Below are positions 17,104-26,304 of a DNA stretch of 64,000 nucleotides, in pieces. The notes beneath the pieces are model-generated. The model was not told where the DNA came from. It did not search any database and saw only the letters and a program-made list of their open reading frames with translations. The translations under genes were made by a program, and so were the position numbers. This DNA comes from Streptomyces chromofuscus (GTDB lineage Bacteria > Actinomycetota > Actinomycetes > Streptomycetales > Streptomycetaceae), in contig NZ_CP063374.1 in assembly GCF_015160875.1 (NCBI RefSeq), forward strand, positions 5,335,501 to 5,399,500, given 5' to 3'. Within the stretch, counting starts at the first letter, position 1. Each line of letters starts with the position of its first letter.

Positions 17104-17862
17104 ATGACCACGGGCATCGGCACCGACTGGAACGCCTGGCAGGAGAGCTGGGACCGGCAGCAGGAGTGGTACATGCCGGACCGCGAGGAGCGGTTCCGGG
17201 TCATGCTCGACATGGTCGAGGCCTTCGCCGGCACCGCACCGCGGGTGCTGGACCTCGCCTGCGGCACCGGCACCATCACCGCCCGCCTGCTCGCCCGCTT
17301 CCCCGACGCCACCAGCACCGGCATCGACCTCGACCCCGCCCTGCTCACCATCGCCCGCGGCACCTTCGACGGCGACGACCGCGTCAGCTTCGTCGAGGCC
17401 GACCTGAAGGACCCCGACTGGCCGGCGCGGCTGCCGCACCCGACGTACGACGCGGTGCTGACCGCGACCGCCCTGCACTGGTTCCACGCCGAGCCCCTTC
17501 GCGCGCTGTACGGCCGGGTCGCCGGGCTCGTCCGGCACGGCGGCGTCTTCCTGAACGCCGATCACATGATCGACGACACCACGCCCCGCATCAACGCCGC
17601 CGAGCGCACCCTGCGGCACGCGCGCATGAGCCGGGCGCAGCAGGACGGCGCGCTCGACTGGGCCGACTGGTGGCAGCTCGCCGCCAAGGACCCCGTCCTC
17701 GCCGAGCCCACGGCGCGCCGCTTCGAGATCTACGGCGACCACGCGGACGGCGAGACGCCGTCGGCCCAGTGGCACGCGCGCGTACTGCGTGAGCAGGGGT
17801 TCGCCGAGGCACGCCCGGTGTGGTGCTCGCCGTCGGACACGCTGGTGCTGGCACTGAAGTAG
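17104..17862 (+). CDS. Class I SAM-dependent methyltransferase
   Basis: 252 residues from ATG 17104 after a GAAGGGG sequence. Motif I VLDLACGTGTITARLL (about 46-61) and the acidic motif II GIDLDPALL (about 76) define a Rossmann methyltransferase; ALHWFH follows as in small-molecule O/N-methyltransferases. The substrate is unknown. Monocistronic; a strong hairpin terminator follows 38 bases after the stop. Confidence 0.85.
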   Translation: MTTGIGTDWNAWQESWDRQQEWYMPDREERFRVMLDMVEAFAGTAPRVLDLACGTGTITARLLARFPDATSTGIDLDPALLTIARGTFDGDDRVSFVEADLKDPDWPARLPHPTYDAVLTATALHWFHAEPLRALYGRVAGLVRHGGVFLNADHMIDDTTPRINAAERTLRHARMSRAQQDGALDWADWWQLAAKDPVLAEPTARRFEIYGDHADGETPSAQWHARVLREQGFAEARPVWCSPSDTLVLALK

Positions 17863-17900
17863 GACGGGGAGGGCGGGCTCGCGGACGGCCGGCGGACAGC

Positions 17901-17939
17901 GAGAAGGGGCGGTACGGGTTTCCCGTACCGCCCCTTCTC
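17901..17939. terminator. Strong bidirectional terminator between convergent genes
   Basis: A perfect 18-bp stem (GAGAAGGGGCGGTACGGG with its complement) and a 3-base loop, between the methyltransferase gene (+) and the ABC transporter operon (-). The longest perfect hairpin noticed in the window. Confidence 0.9.
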
Positions 17940-17950
17940 CGGCCCGCCGG

Positions 17951-17989
17951 CCTACAGCACCTTGAACAGACCTACAGCACCTTGGACAG
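17951..17989. repeat. 20-bp tandem duplication of the ABC ATPase gene 3' end
   Basis: CCTACAGCACCTTGAACAG (17951-17969) and CCTACAGCACCTTGGACAG (17971-17989). The second copy holds the real stop codon and the last codons (SKVL) of the ATPase gene; the first is an extra copy of that end, outside the gene, with one difference. Confidence 0.85.
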
Positions 17990-18877
17990 GAACGCCTGCG
18001 TCCGCTCGTGCTGCGGGTTGGTCAGGACGTCCCGCGGGTTGCCGGACTCGACCACCACGCCGCCGTCCATGAAGACCAGGCTGTCGCCGACCTCGCGGGC
18101 GAAGCCCATCTCGTGGGTGACGACGATCATGGTCATGCCGGACTCGGCGAGGTCGCGCATGACGTCGAGGACGTCACCGACCAGCTCCGGGTCCAGCGCC
18201 GAGGTCGGCTCGTCGAACAGCATCAGCTTCGGGTCCATGGCGAGGGCCCGGGCGATCGCGACGCGCTGCTGCTGGCCGCCGGAGAGCTGCGAGGGGTAGT
18301 TCCCGGCCTTGTCGGCCAGGCCGACGCGGTCCAGGAGCTGCATCGCCCGCTCCTTGGCCTGGCCGCGGCCGGCGCCCTTCACCTGGACCGGGGCCTCGGT
18401 GATGTTCTCCAGGGCCGTCATGTGCGGGAACAGGTTGAAGCGCTGGAAGACCATGCCGATGTCCCGCCGCTTCAGCGCGACCTCGCTGTCCTTCAGCTCG
18501 TACAGCTTGTCGCCCTTCTGGCGGTAGCCGACCAGCTCGCCGTCGACGTACAGCCGCCCGGCGTTGATCTTCTCCAGGTGGTTGATGCACCGCAGGAAGG
18601 TCGACTTGCCGGAGCCGGAGGGGCCGATCAGGCAGAAGACCTCGCCGGTCTTCACCTCCAGGTCGATGCCCTTGAGGACCTCGACGTGACCGAAGGACTT
18701 GTGGACGCCCTCCGCCTTGACCATGGGCACGGCGGAGGCCTCGGCGGTCGCGTCGGCCTTGCCGGACTTCTCCGCGCCGCCGGGCTTCTCGTCGTTCCCG
18801 GACTTCTCGACGTTCTCGGTCTTCTCGACCTCGTCCGTCTTGCCGGTCTCGTCGGTCTTCTCGATCTTCTCGGTCAT
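17972..18877 (-). CDS. Polar amino-acid ABC transporter, ATP-binding subunit
   Basis: 301 residues. Walker A GPSGSGKS (about residue 96), signature LSGGQQQRVAIARALAMDP, Walker B LMLFDEPTSALDPE, and the H-loop VVTHEMGFA; closest to GlnQ/GltL/ArtP-type ATPases. The first ~50 residues are an unusual Lys/Glu/Thr-rich disordered extension with repeated EKT/EKS, not found in the usual 240-250-residue family members; a shorter start near residue 52 (MVKAEGVHKSFG) is possible. It overlaps the permease stop region by the ATGA arrangement, so the three genes 20815-17972 form one operon (binding protein, permease, ATPase). Confidence 0.93.
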   Translation of the reverse strand: MTEKIEKTDETGKTDEVEKTENVEKSGNDEKPGGAEKSGKADATAEASAVPMVKAEGVHKSFGHVEVLKGIDLEVKTGEVFCLIGPSGSGKSTFLRCINHLEKINAGRLYVDGELVGYRQKGDKLYELKDSEVALKRRDIGMVFQRFNLFPHMTALENITEAPVQVKGAGRGQAKERAMQLLDRVGLADKAGNYPSQLSGGQQQRVAIARALAMDPKLMLFDEPTSALDPELVGDVLDVMRDLAESGMTMIVVTHEMGFAREVGDSLVFMDGGVVVESGNPRDVLTNPQHERTQAFLSKVL

Positions 18878-19812
18878 GCCACGCCTCCCTTCGGGCGGCC
18901 GAAGGACACCATGTTGGCCTTGATCTTCTGCCACGGCGTCGGCGGCAGCGAGCGGCTGGAACCGCGGGCGTAGTAGCGCTCGAGGTAGTACTGGCCGACG
19001 CTGAAGACCGAGGTCAGCAGCAGGTACCAGGCGGCGGCCAGGAAGAGCATCTCGGCCGGGGCGCCGGAGGTCTGGCCGATGTCCTGGGCGACGCGCAGCA
19101 ACTCGGAGTACTGGACGACCGAGACCAGCGAGGTCGTCTTCAGCATGTTGATGACCTCGTTGCCCGTGGGCGGCACGATCACGCGCATCGCCTGCGGGAT
19201 GACGATCCGGCGCAGCGTCTTGGCGTGGCTCATGCCCAGCGCGTGCGCCGCCTCGGTCTGGCCCTCGTCGACCGCGAGCAGGCCGGCACGGCAGATCTCC
19301 GCCATGTAGGCCGCCTCGTTCAGGCCGAGGCCGAGCAGCGCGGTCAGGAACGGGGTCATGAAGTCCGACCACTCGTCCCGGTAGACCGGCCCGAGGTTGA
19401 TGTACTCGAAGACCAGGCCCAGGTTGAACCAGACGATCAGCTGGACCAGGACCGGGGTGCCGCGGAAGAACCAGATGTAGAACCAGGCGATCGACGAGGT
19501 CACCGGGTTGCGCGACAGGCGCATCACGGCCAGCACGATGCCGCCGACGATGCCGATCAGCATGGACAGCACGGTCAGCAGGAGCGTGTTGCCCACACCG
19601 CCGAGGACGCGGTCGTTGAACAGGTAGTCCGGGATCGCTCCCCAGTTGATCCTGCCCTGGGAGAACGCGTAGATGACGCCGCCCAGCAGGGCGATCGCGA
19701 CGACGGCGGAGACATACCGCCCGTAGTGCCGGACCGGGATGGCCTTGATGGCCTCCGGTCCGGCCGCGGGCGTGTCCGCCGAACCCGTCGTCTTGTCGGT
19801 GTCAACAGTCAC
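18874..19812 (-). CDS. Polar amino-acid ABC transporter, permease subunit
   Basis: 312 residues. An N-terminal extension of about 30 residues precedes five to six membrane segments. The EAA loop EAAYMAEICRAGLLAVDEGQ continues into ALGMSHAKTLRRIVIPQAMR, which contacts the ATPase. Family HisM/GlnP. One permease gene is present, so a homodimer is expected. The stop overlaps the ATPase start by four bases. The binding-protein gene ends 40 bases upstream. Confidence 0.92.
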   Translation of the reverse strand: MTVDTDKTTGSADTPAAGPEAIKAIPVRHYGRYVSAVVAIALLGGVIYAFSQGRINWGAIPDYLFNDRVLGGVGNTLLLTVLSMLIGIVGGIVLAVMRLSRNPVTSSIAWFYIWFFRGTPVLVQLIVWFNLGLVFEYINLGPVYRDEWSDFMTPFLTALLGLGLNEAAYMAEICRAGLLAVDEGQTEAAHALGMSHAKTLRRIVIPQAMRVIVPPTGNEVINMLKTTSLVSVVQYSELLRVAQDIGQTSGAPAEMLFLAAAWYLLLTSVFSVGQYYLERYYARGSSRSLPPTPWQKIKANMVSFGRPKGGVA

Positions 19813-19852
19813 GGGTGTTGCCTTTCAGCGCCGCTGGTCGATGACCGAGCGG

Positions 19853-20815
19853 TCACTTGCCACCGTTGATGGTGGCCTTCTCGACGGCGCCGTCCTCGAC
19901 GCCCCACTTCTCTATGATCTTGTCGTACTCGCCGTTGGCGATGACCGCATCCAGGGCGGCCTGGAGGGCGTCCCGCAGCTGAGCGTTGCCCTTGGCCACC
20001 GCGATGCCGTACGGAGCGGCCTCGACCTGCTCGCCGACCAGCTGGAAGTCGTTGCCCCCGCCGGAGGTCTTCACGGCGTACGCCGCGACCGGGAAGTCGG
20101 AGGAGCCGGCGTCGGCGCCGCCCGCGCGCAGGCGGGTCTGGGCCTGCTGGTCGTTGTCGAAGGCCTCGATCGTGAGCTTCTTGTTCTTCGGGCACTTCTT
20201 GGCCTCGGCCTTGGCGAGGTCCTCGGAGACCGTGCCGCGCTGCAGGACGATCTTCTTGCCGCACAGGTCGGACCAGGTCTTGATGCCCTGGTCGTCGCCC
20301 TTCTTGGTGTAGATCGAGACACCGGCGGTGAAGTAGTCCACGAAGTCGACGCCCTCACCGACCTTCTTGCCGGTGTCGGAGTCGATGCCCTCCTGGCGGT
20401 CCTTGGTGTCGGTCATCGCGGACATGGCGATGTCGTACCGCTTGGAGCGCAGACCGGTGAGCAGGGTGTCGAAGGTGCCGTTCTCGAACTCGAACGTCAC
20501 ACCGAGCTGCTTGCCCATGGCGGCGGCGAGGTCGGGGTCGATGCCGACCGTCTTGCCGGAGCTGTCCTTGAACTCGACCGGCGCGTACGCGATGTCGGAA
20601 CCGACCTTGATGACGCCCTTGTCGCGGATCTGCTGGGGCAGCTTGTCGGCCAGCGGTGCCGCGCTCTTGGTGGCGGTGTCCGTGCTGTCCGAGCCGCCGT
20701 TCTCCGTCTGGTCACCGCAACCGGTGAGAAGCAGGGCGCCTGCGACCGCGATCGCACCGACCGCGGCTAGCCGGGAACGCGCGGCGGTCGTACGACGGGT
20801 GGAGCTTGCGGTCAT
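19853..20815 (-). CDS. Extracellular amino-acid-binding lipoprotein of ABC transporter
   Basis: 320 residues. An Arg-rich N-terminus and hydrophobic stretch end in the lipobox LLTGCGD, so the Cys near residue 29 is lipidated and anchors the protein outside the membrane. The SBP_bac_3 fold follows, with IKVGSDIAYAPVEFKD, GIDPDLAAAMGKQLGV and YDIAMSAMTDTKDRQEG. The last is typical of glutamate/glutamine/histidine-type receptors; the exact ligand is not fixed. First gene of the three-gene transport operon. The 570-base region upstream carries its promoter. Confidence 0.93.
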   Translation of the reverse strand: MTASSTRRTTAARSRLAAVGAIAVAGALLLTGCGDQTENGGSDSTDTATKSAAPLADKLPQQIRDKGVIKVGSDIAYAPVEFKDSSGKTVGIDPDLAAAMGKQLGVTFEFENGTFDTLLTGLRSKRYDIAMSAMTDTKDRQEGIDSDTGKKVGEGVDFVDYFTAGVSIYTKKGDDQGIKTWSDLCGKKIVLQRGTVSEDLAKAEAKKCPKNKKLTIEAFDNDQQAQTRLRAGGADAGSSDFPVAAYAVKTSGGGNDFQLVGEQVEAAPYGIAVAKGNAQLRDALQAALDAVIANGEYDKIIEKWGVEDGAVEKATINGGK

Positions 20816-21385
20816 TGTGGGTTCCTCCGGCGGATGGGTGAAGTGCCGATGGGGTCGGCAGTTGCCGTTGGGTCGACGAGAACACACAGCTTCGGGTGTC
20901 GCGACCTCGTGTGATTACCGCATCTTGCCATTCGGACTGGTCCGTTCAGGTAACCGGTCATGTCAAAATCGGATAACGGGTGACCCCCGAACCACACCAC
21001 TCCGGTACATCACGACCGGACCTTCTACGGGAATGTTCGCTTCCGGCCGCAAGATCTTCAGCTTGTCTCAGGATGTGACGGTACGGATGCCGGTGTTTGG
21101 CGCCCAATGCGCCCTTGTCAAGGGTTTGCCGGGCTCTTGTCCCCATATTCAGGCATGAGTCATGTCACTGGCATGTGACCTTCGCGCTATCGACTCGTCG
21201 GCGACACCCTCCGTCCGGTAAGAAGGTTCTTTACACCCCTCATCCGGGGCTCAGGGCGCGTGTGCGGCGCGCCCGTCGCGTATGTGCCCGTACGCATCAC
21301 TCACTGGGCCGTACGCGGTGCCCGCCCGCTCCTCACCAGGAGTGGACCCACCCTCAAACCATGAACACTTAAGGGGTCAGACAAA
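20816..21385. other. Divergent intergenic region between transporter operon and malic enzyme
   Basis: 570 bases containing the two outward promoters. AT-richer than the genes. Near 21154 there is a loose inverted pair (GTCATGTCAC / GGCATGTGAC). The malic enzyme start has AAGGGG 9-12 bases upstream. No gene with normal codon bias was seen, and no regulator box could be named with confidence. Confidence 0.5.
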
Positions 21386-22609
<1,224 letters not shown>

Positions 22610-22621
22610 CGTTCGCCTGTG

Positions 22622-22649
22622 ATGGCCCCGTCCGTTCGGACGGGGCCAT
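22622..22649 (+). terminator. Terminator of the malic enzyme gene
   Basis: Perfect 13-bp stem ATGGCCCCGTCCG with its complement around TT, followed by TTCTTG, 12 bases after the stop codon. Confidence 0.88.
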
Positions 22650-22655
22650 TCTTGT

Positions 22656-22786
22656 GTGAGCGCTGTGAGCGCTGTGAGCGCTGTGGGAGCTGTGGGCGCT
22701 GTGGGCGCTGTGGGAGCTGTGGTCCATGGGTCCGGCAGGGCATGGGGCGATGAGGGCACCGGCGGGGCATGGGGCGATGAGGGCGG
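22656..22786. repeat. 9-bp tandem repeat followed by a 29-bp-spaced direct repeat
   Basis: Seven 9-base units of GTG(A/G)G(C/A)GCT type run from 22656 to 22718. They are followed by two copies of GGCATGGGGCGATGAGGGC at 22739-22757 and 22768-22786. Short ORFs here follow the repeat and lack a credible start. Non-coding low-complexity DNA downstream of the malic enzyme terminator. Confidence 0.8.
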
Positions 22787-22825
22787 TGAGGGCCATGAGG
22801 GTGTGGTCCGGTGCGGGTCGTCGTG

Positions 22826-22862
22826 GGCCGGTCGCGCCGTGCCCCGCCCCTGGGGGTTGCAG
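22826..22862 (+). repeat. Interspersed GGCCGGTCGCGC-type element
   Basis: GGCCGGTCGCGC followed by a CCCCGCCCCT core and GGGGGTTGCAG. It matches in layout the element at 62661-62700 (GGTCGCGCGGTTGCCCGCGCCCCT). Such GC-rich short elements between genes are common in Streptomyces from memory. Confidence 0.45.
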
Positions 22863-22945
22863 TCGGGTGTGTTCCATGGCAAGAGGGTGTGTCTCACAGG
22901 CTTCCGGCGTTCCGTTGGCCCCTCATGGAACCTATCGTCGGCTGC

Positions 22946-23911
22946 ATGTTCGCTGTCTACGCCGCCCGAATCGACCGCGACCAGCCGCTGAGCGGCCTGG
23001 AGTTGGGGGAGCGTCCCGCCCCCGAGGCCAAGCCCGGCTGGAGTGTCGTCGACGTCAAGGCCGCCTCCCTCAACCACCACGACCTCTGGTCCCTGCGCGG
23101 CGTCGGCCTCGCGGAGGACAAGCTGCCGATGATCCTCGGCTGTGACGCCGCCGGCGTCGACGAGGACGGCAACGAGGTCGTCCTGCACTCCGTCATCGGC
23201 CAGACGGGGCACGGGGTCGGCCCGAAGGAACCCCGTTCCATCCTCACCGAGCGCTACCAGGGGACGTTCGCCGACCAGGTCGCCGTACCCACCTGGAACA
23301 TCCTCCCCAAGCCGAAGGAGCTCTCCTTCGAGGAGGCCGCCTGCCTGCCGACCGCCTGGCTGACGGCCTACCGCATGCTGTTCACCAACGCCGGCGTGCG
23401 CCCCGGCGACTCGGTGCTGGTGCAGGGCGCCGGCGGCGGCGTCGCCACGGCCGCGATCGTGCTCGGCAAGGCCGCCGGACTGCGGGTGTTCGCGACCAGC
23501 CGGGACGAGGCCAAGCGCAAGCGCGCCGTGGAGCTCGGGGCCGTGGAGGCGCTGGAGTCGGGGGCGCGGCTGCCGCAGCGCGTCGACGCCGTGATCGAGA
23601 CGGTCGGCGCCGCCACCTGGTCGCACTCGGTGAAGTCCCTGCGCCCCGGGGGCACGCTCGTCATCTCCGGCGCCACGAGCGGGGACCGGCCCTCCCACGC
23701 CGAACTGACCCGGATCTTCTTCCTGGAGCTGAAGGTCGTCGGTTCCACGATGGGGACCAAGGAGGAACTGGAGGACCTGCTGTCCTTCTGCGCCGCCGCC
23801 GGCGTACGCCCCGTCATCGACGAGGTGCTGCCCATGGACCGGGCCCGGGAGGGCTTCGAACGGCTGGCGTCCGGCGAGCAGTTCGGGAAGATCGTGCTCG
23901 CCAACGGCTGA
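22946..23911 (+). CDS. Zinc-binding-type alcohol dehydrogenase / quinone oxidoreductase family protein
   Basis: 321 residues from ATG 22946. MDR-superfamily fold: N-terminal GroES-like domain with SLNHHDLWSLRG and GCDAAGVDEDGNEV, then a Rossmann domain with VLVQGAGGGVATAAIVLGK (about 153-171) for NADP(H). The family reduces activated double bonds of quinones or enones, or oxidises alcohols; substrate unknown. The structural-zinc Cys cluster is absent, which favours the quinone-reductase branch. Monocistronic with a perfect terminator after it. Confidence 0.85.
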   Translation: MFAVYAARIDRDQPLSGLELGERPAPEAKPGWSVVDVKAASLNHHDLWSLRGVGLAEDKLPMILGCDAAGVDEDGNEVVLHSVIGQTGHGVGPKEPRSILTERYQGTFADQVAVPTWNILPKPKELSFEEAACLPTAWLTAYRMLFTNAGVRPGDSVLVQGAGGGVATAAIVLGKAAGLRVFATSRDEAKRKRAVELGAVEALESGARLPQRVDAVIETVGAATWSHSVKSLRPGGTLVISGATSGDRPSHAELTRIFFLELKVVGSTMGTKEELEDLLSFCAAAGVRPVIDEVLPMDRAREGFERLASGEQFGKIVLANG

Positions 23912-23932
23912 CGGTCTCTGTCGGTCTGCACG

Positions 23933-23960
23933 GCGGCCGGTCCGGCTTCGGACCGGCCGC
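23933..23960 (+). terminator. Terminator of the quinone-reductase-like gene
   Basis: Perfect 12-bp stem GCGGCCGGTCCG with its complement, GCTT loop, then TTTC, 22 bases after the stop codon. Confidence 0.88.
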
Positions 23961-24036
23961 TTTCGTATGTCACCGAGCTCGGCGGTTACGTCAACCAGGG
24001 TTGACGGCAACAGGAGTGTCAATGTAAGTTGACGTC

Positions 24037-24246
24037 ATGACCGAAGCTACCGAACTCGCCGAGCGGGCCGGTGACCGCGATCCACGGGTCGGGCTGCGGG
24101 CTGTCGCCGCGTTGCGGCGGCTGCTGGAGCAGCTGGAGGCCGTGCAGGTGCGCAGCGCGCGCCAGCAGGGCTGGTCGTGGCAGGAGATCGCCGCGGAACT
24201 CGGCGTCAGCAGGCAGGCCGTGCACAAGAAGTACGGGAGGCGATGA
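24037..24246 (+). CDS. Small helix-turn-helix protein
   Basis: 69 residues. The C-terminal half is a helix-turn-helix of sigma-region-4/Fis-like style: SARQQGWSWQEIAAELGVSRQAVHKKYGRR (key positions W35-H62). It overlaps the following Clp-N gene by ATGA, so the two are translationally coupled. It is likely a DNA-binding partner or regulator. The sequence upstream (GTTGACGGCAACAGGAGTGTCAATGTAAG) has inverted GTTGAC/GTCAA halves near 24000-24030 that could be its site. Confidence 0.85.
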   Translation: MTEATELAERAGDRDPRVGLRAVAALRRLLEQLEAVQVRSARQQGWSWQEIAAELGVSRQAVHKKYGRR

Positions 24247-24809
24247 TGTTCGAACGTTTCACGAGGGACGCCCGGGCCGTGGTGAAGGGTGCCGTCGAGC
24301 ACTGCGAGGGGGTGGGGGCGCAGAGTGTGGACGCGGAGCACCTGCTGCTCGCGCTGCTCGACCGTGAGGCGAGTCGGGGTTCGTTCGCGCTGACTGCGCT
24401 CGGGCTGGCGGAACGCCGGGAGTCGGTGACACGGGCGCTGGAGGAGGCCCGGCGGCGCGCGGGGCTGTCGCAGGCCGAGGCCGACGCGCTGGCCGGGCTG
24501 GGGATCGACGTCCTGGAGATCGTCTCCCGAGTGGAGGAGGCGCATGGCGTGGGCGCGATGTCCGGTGACCGGAAGGACCGGGGGTGGTGGGGCGGGCGCC
24601 GCTCCTTCGGCCGGGGCGCCAAGGAGGTGCTGGAGAAGTCGCTGCGCATCGCCGTCGCCCGCCGCGAACGGCACATCGGCGACGAGCACATCCTCCTCGC
24701 CCTGACCGCCCGCCCGGGTGTGCCCGCGGAGGTCCTCGCCGACCACGGCGTCACGTTCGAGTCGGTGACGCGCGTCCTGGGCACCGGGGGAGAGGCCAAG
24801 GCGAGCTGA
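24243..24809 (+). CDS. Clp N-terminal repeat domain protein without ATPase
   Basis: 188 residues (start ATG 24243; ATG 24246 equally possible). Two Clp-N repeats: the first about 3-80 (MFERFTRDARAVV, SVDAEHLLLALLDRE), the second about 115-185 (LEKSLRIAVARRERHIGDEHILLAL). A Gly/Arg-rich linker (KDRGWWGGRRSFGRG) joins them. The Clp-N module binds substrates or adaptors in ClpA/ClpC, but no AAA+ or protease domain follows here. It could act as a free adaptor or sensor. Coupled to the HTH gene upstream. Confidence 0.87.
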   Translation: MMFERFTRDARAVVKGAVEHCEGVGAQSVDAEHLLLALLDREASRGSFALTALGLAERRESVTRALEEARRRAGLSQAEADALAGLGIDVLEIVSRVEEAHGVGAMSGDRKDRGWWGGRRSFGRGAKEVLEKSLRIAVARRERHIGDEHILLALTARPGVPAEVLADHGVTFESVTRVLGTGGEAKAS

Positions 24810-25253
24810 CCGACCACCGGCCGAGCCGGCGCCGGCCGAGCCGGCGTCTGCCGGGTCCGTGCCGGTCGAGCCGCCCGCTTAGAGCCGCGCCAGTCGAGTC
24901 CGCCCGCGTCGAGCCGCGCCGGTCGAGCCCGTCCCGGTCGAACTCACGTCGGCCAGTTGCGCTCCGGCCGGTTGCGTCTGGTCGAGCCCGCGCCGACCGA
25001 GTGCCCCCGACCGAGTGCCCCCGGTCGAGCCGACGCCGACCGAGCCTGCCCCCCCGTCGAGCCGACGTTGGCCAAGCCCGTCCCCGTCGAACTCGCGTCG
25101 GCCGGTTGCGCTCCGGCCGGTTGCGTCTGGTCGAGCCCGTCCCCGTCGAGCCCGCGCCGACCGAGTGCCCCCCGGTCGAGCCCTCCCCGGCGCGCCCGCC
25201 CTTTGGGTGCCCTCCCCGGCGTGCCCACCCCTTCCCCGCTCTCCCCGGCGTCC
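24810..25253. repeat. Low-complexity GTCGAGCC-rich repeat region
   Basis: 444 bases between the Clp-N gene and the padR gene, which converge. It is composed of degenerate GTCGAGCCxGCGCC-like units. A ~55-base block beginning GTCGAACTC at 24937 recurs at 25086, about 149 bases later. Open frames on both strands follow from the repeats and show no start or codon signal. Confidence 0.65.
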
Positions 25254-26303
25254 CTACCCCTTCGGTGCTCGCAGCAGCGCCCCGATGTGTGCCGCCGCCG
25301 TGGACAAGTGGCGGCGGGCGTCGCGGAGTTGGTCCGGTGTCACCCCGTGGTCACGGGCCGCGTCGCGGATGTCGTCACGGAAGCGGTCGAGGAGGCGGTC
25401 CAGGTCGCGCGCCGGGTCGCCGGTGGAGGAGTCGTCGTGGGACCAGGACGGCTCGTAGTCGGCCGGGAAGTCCTCCGAGGCGGCCGAGTACGCCGGCGGC
25501 GACGTCGATTCGGCCGCTGCGTCCCGGCCGAAGCCGAAGTCCTTGCCGAAGTCCTTTCCGAAGTTCATCCCGAACTGACCGAACTCCCGGGTCAGTTCCG
25601 TCAGCCCGTCCCGCAGCCCCGTCGGCCAGTCACCCCGCGCGAAGTGGTCCTGCACCTTCTCCTGGACCCGCTGGGCGATGCGCTGCACCTCCTCCTGCGC
25701 CTGCGCCCGGGCCCGCTCCTGCGCCTCCTTGGCCTGGTGCCGCGCCCGCTGGGCCTCCTCGCGAGCCCGGCGGCTCTCGTCCTTGGCGCGCCGGGCCTGC
25801 TCCTTCCACTCCTGCTTGACCCGCCGCATCTCCTCCTTCGCGGCGCGCCAGGCCTCCTTGTCGTACTCGCCGTAATCGCCGTGGTTTCCGGCGTCGCCGT
25901 TGACCGCGCCGCCCTTGTGGGCCTCGCTCATCGCCGCCCGCATCTCGCGCCGCAGATCGCCCGCGGCGCCGCGCACGTCGGCACGGATCTCGGCGGCCAG
26001 TTCCGCCACCGACTCGCGGATCTCCAGTTCCAGGTCGGCCAGTTCGCCGCTGCGCTCGGCCAGTTCGGCGCGTCCGGCGTCCGTGATGGCGTACACCTTG
26101 CGGCCGCCCTCGGTGGTGTGGGTGACCAGGCCCTCGGCCTCCAGCTTGGCCAGGCGCGGGTAGACCGTGCCCGCCGACGGCGCGTACAGCCCCTGGAAGC
26201 GTTCCTCCAGGAGGCGGATCACCTCGTAGCCGTGCCGCGGGGCCTCGTCGAGCAGCTTGAGTAGGTAGAGGCGGAGGCGGCCGTGAGCGAAGACGGGGGG
26301 CAT
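25254..26303 (-). CDS. PadR-family transcriptional regulator with long coiled-coil C-terminus
   Basis: 349 residues from ATG (MPPVFAHGRLRLYLLKLL). The N-terminal winged helix (about 1-90) has the PadR signature RHGYEVIRLLEERFQGLYAPSAGTVYPRLAKLE. A very long Glu/Lys/Arg/Ala-rich coiled coil (about 95-225) and an acidic, probably disordered region with a C-terminal helical part follow; normal PadR proteins have 110-180 residues. The next gene downstream encodes the DUF4097 protein's regulator partner: the stop of that gene abuts this start. PadR proteins often repress their own operon; a perfect palindrome lies before the operon (27332-27345). Confidence 0.88.
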   Translation of the reverse strand: MPPVFAHGRLRLYLLKLLDEAPRHGYEVIRLLEERFQGLYAPSAGTVYPRLAKLEAEGLVTHTTEGGRKVYAITDAGRAELAERSGELADLELEIRESVAELAAEIRADVRGAAGDLRREMRAAMSEAHKGGAVNGDAGNHGDYGEYDKEAWRAAKEEMRRVKQEWKEQARRAKDESRRAREEAQRARHQAKEAQERARAQAQEEVQRIAQRVQEKVQDHFARGDWPTGLRDGLTELTREFGQFGMNFGKDFGKDFGFGRDAAAESTSPPAYSAASEDFPADYEPSWSHDDSSTGDPARDLDRLLDRFRDDIRDAARDHGVTPDQLRDARRHLSTAAAHIGALLRAPKG

Positions 26304-26304
26304 G

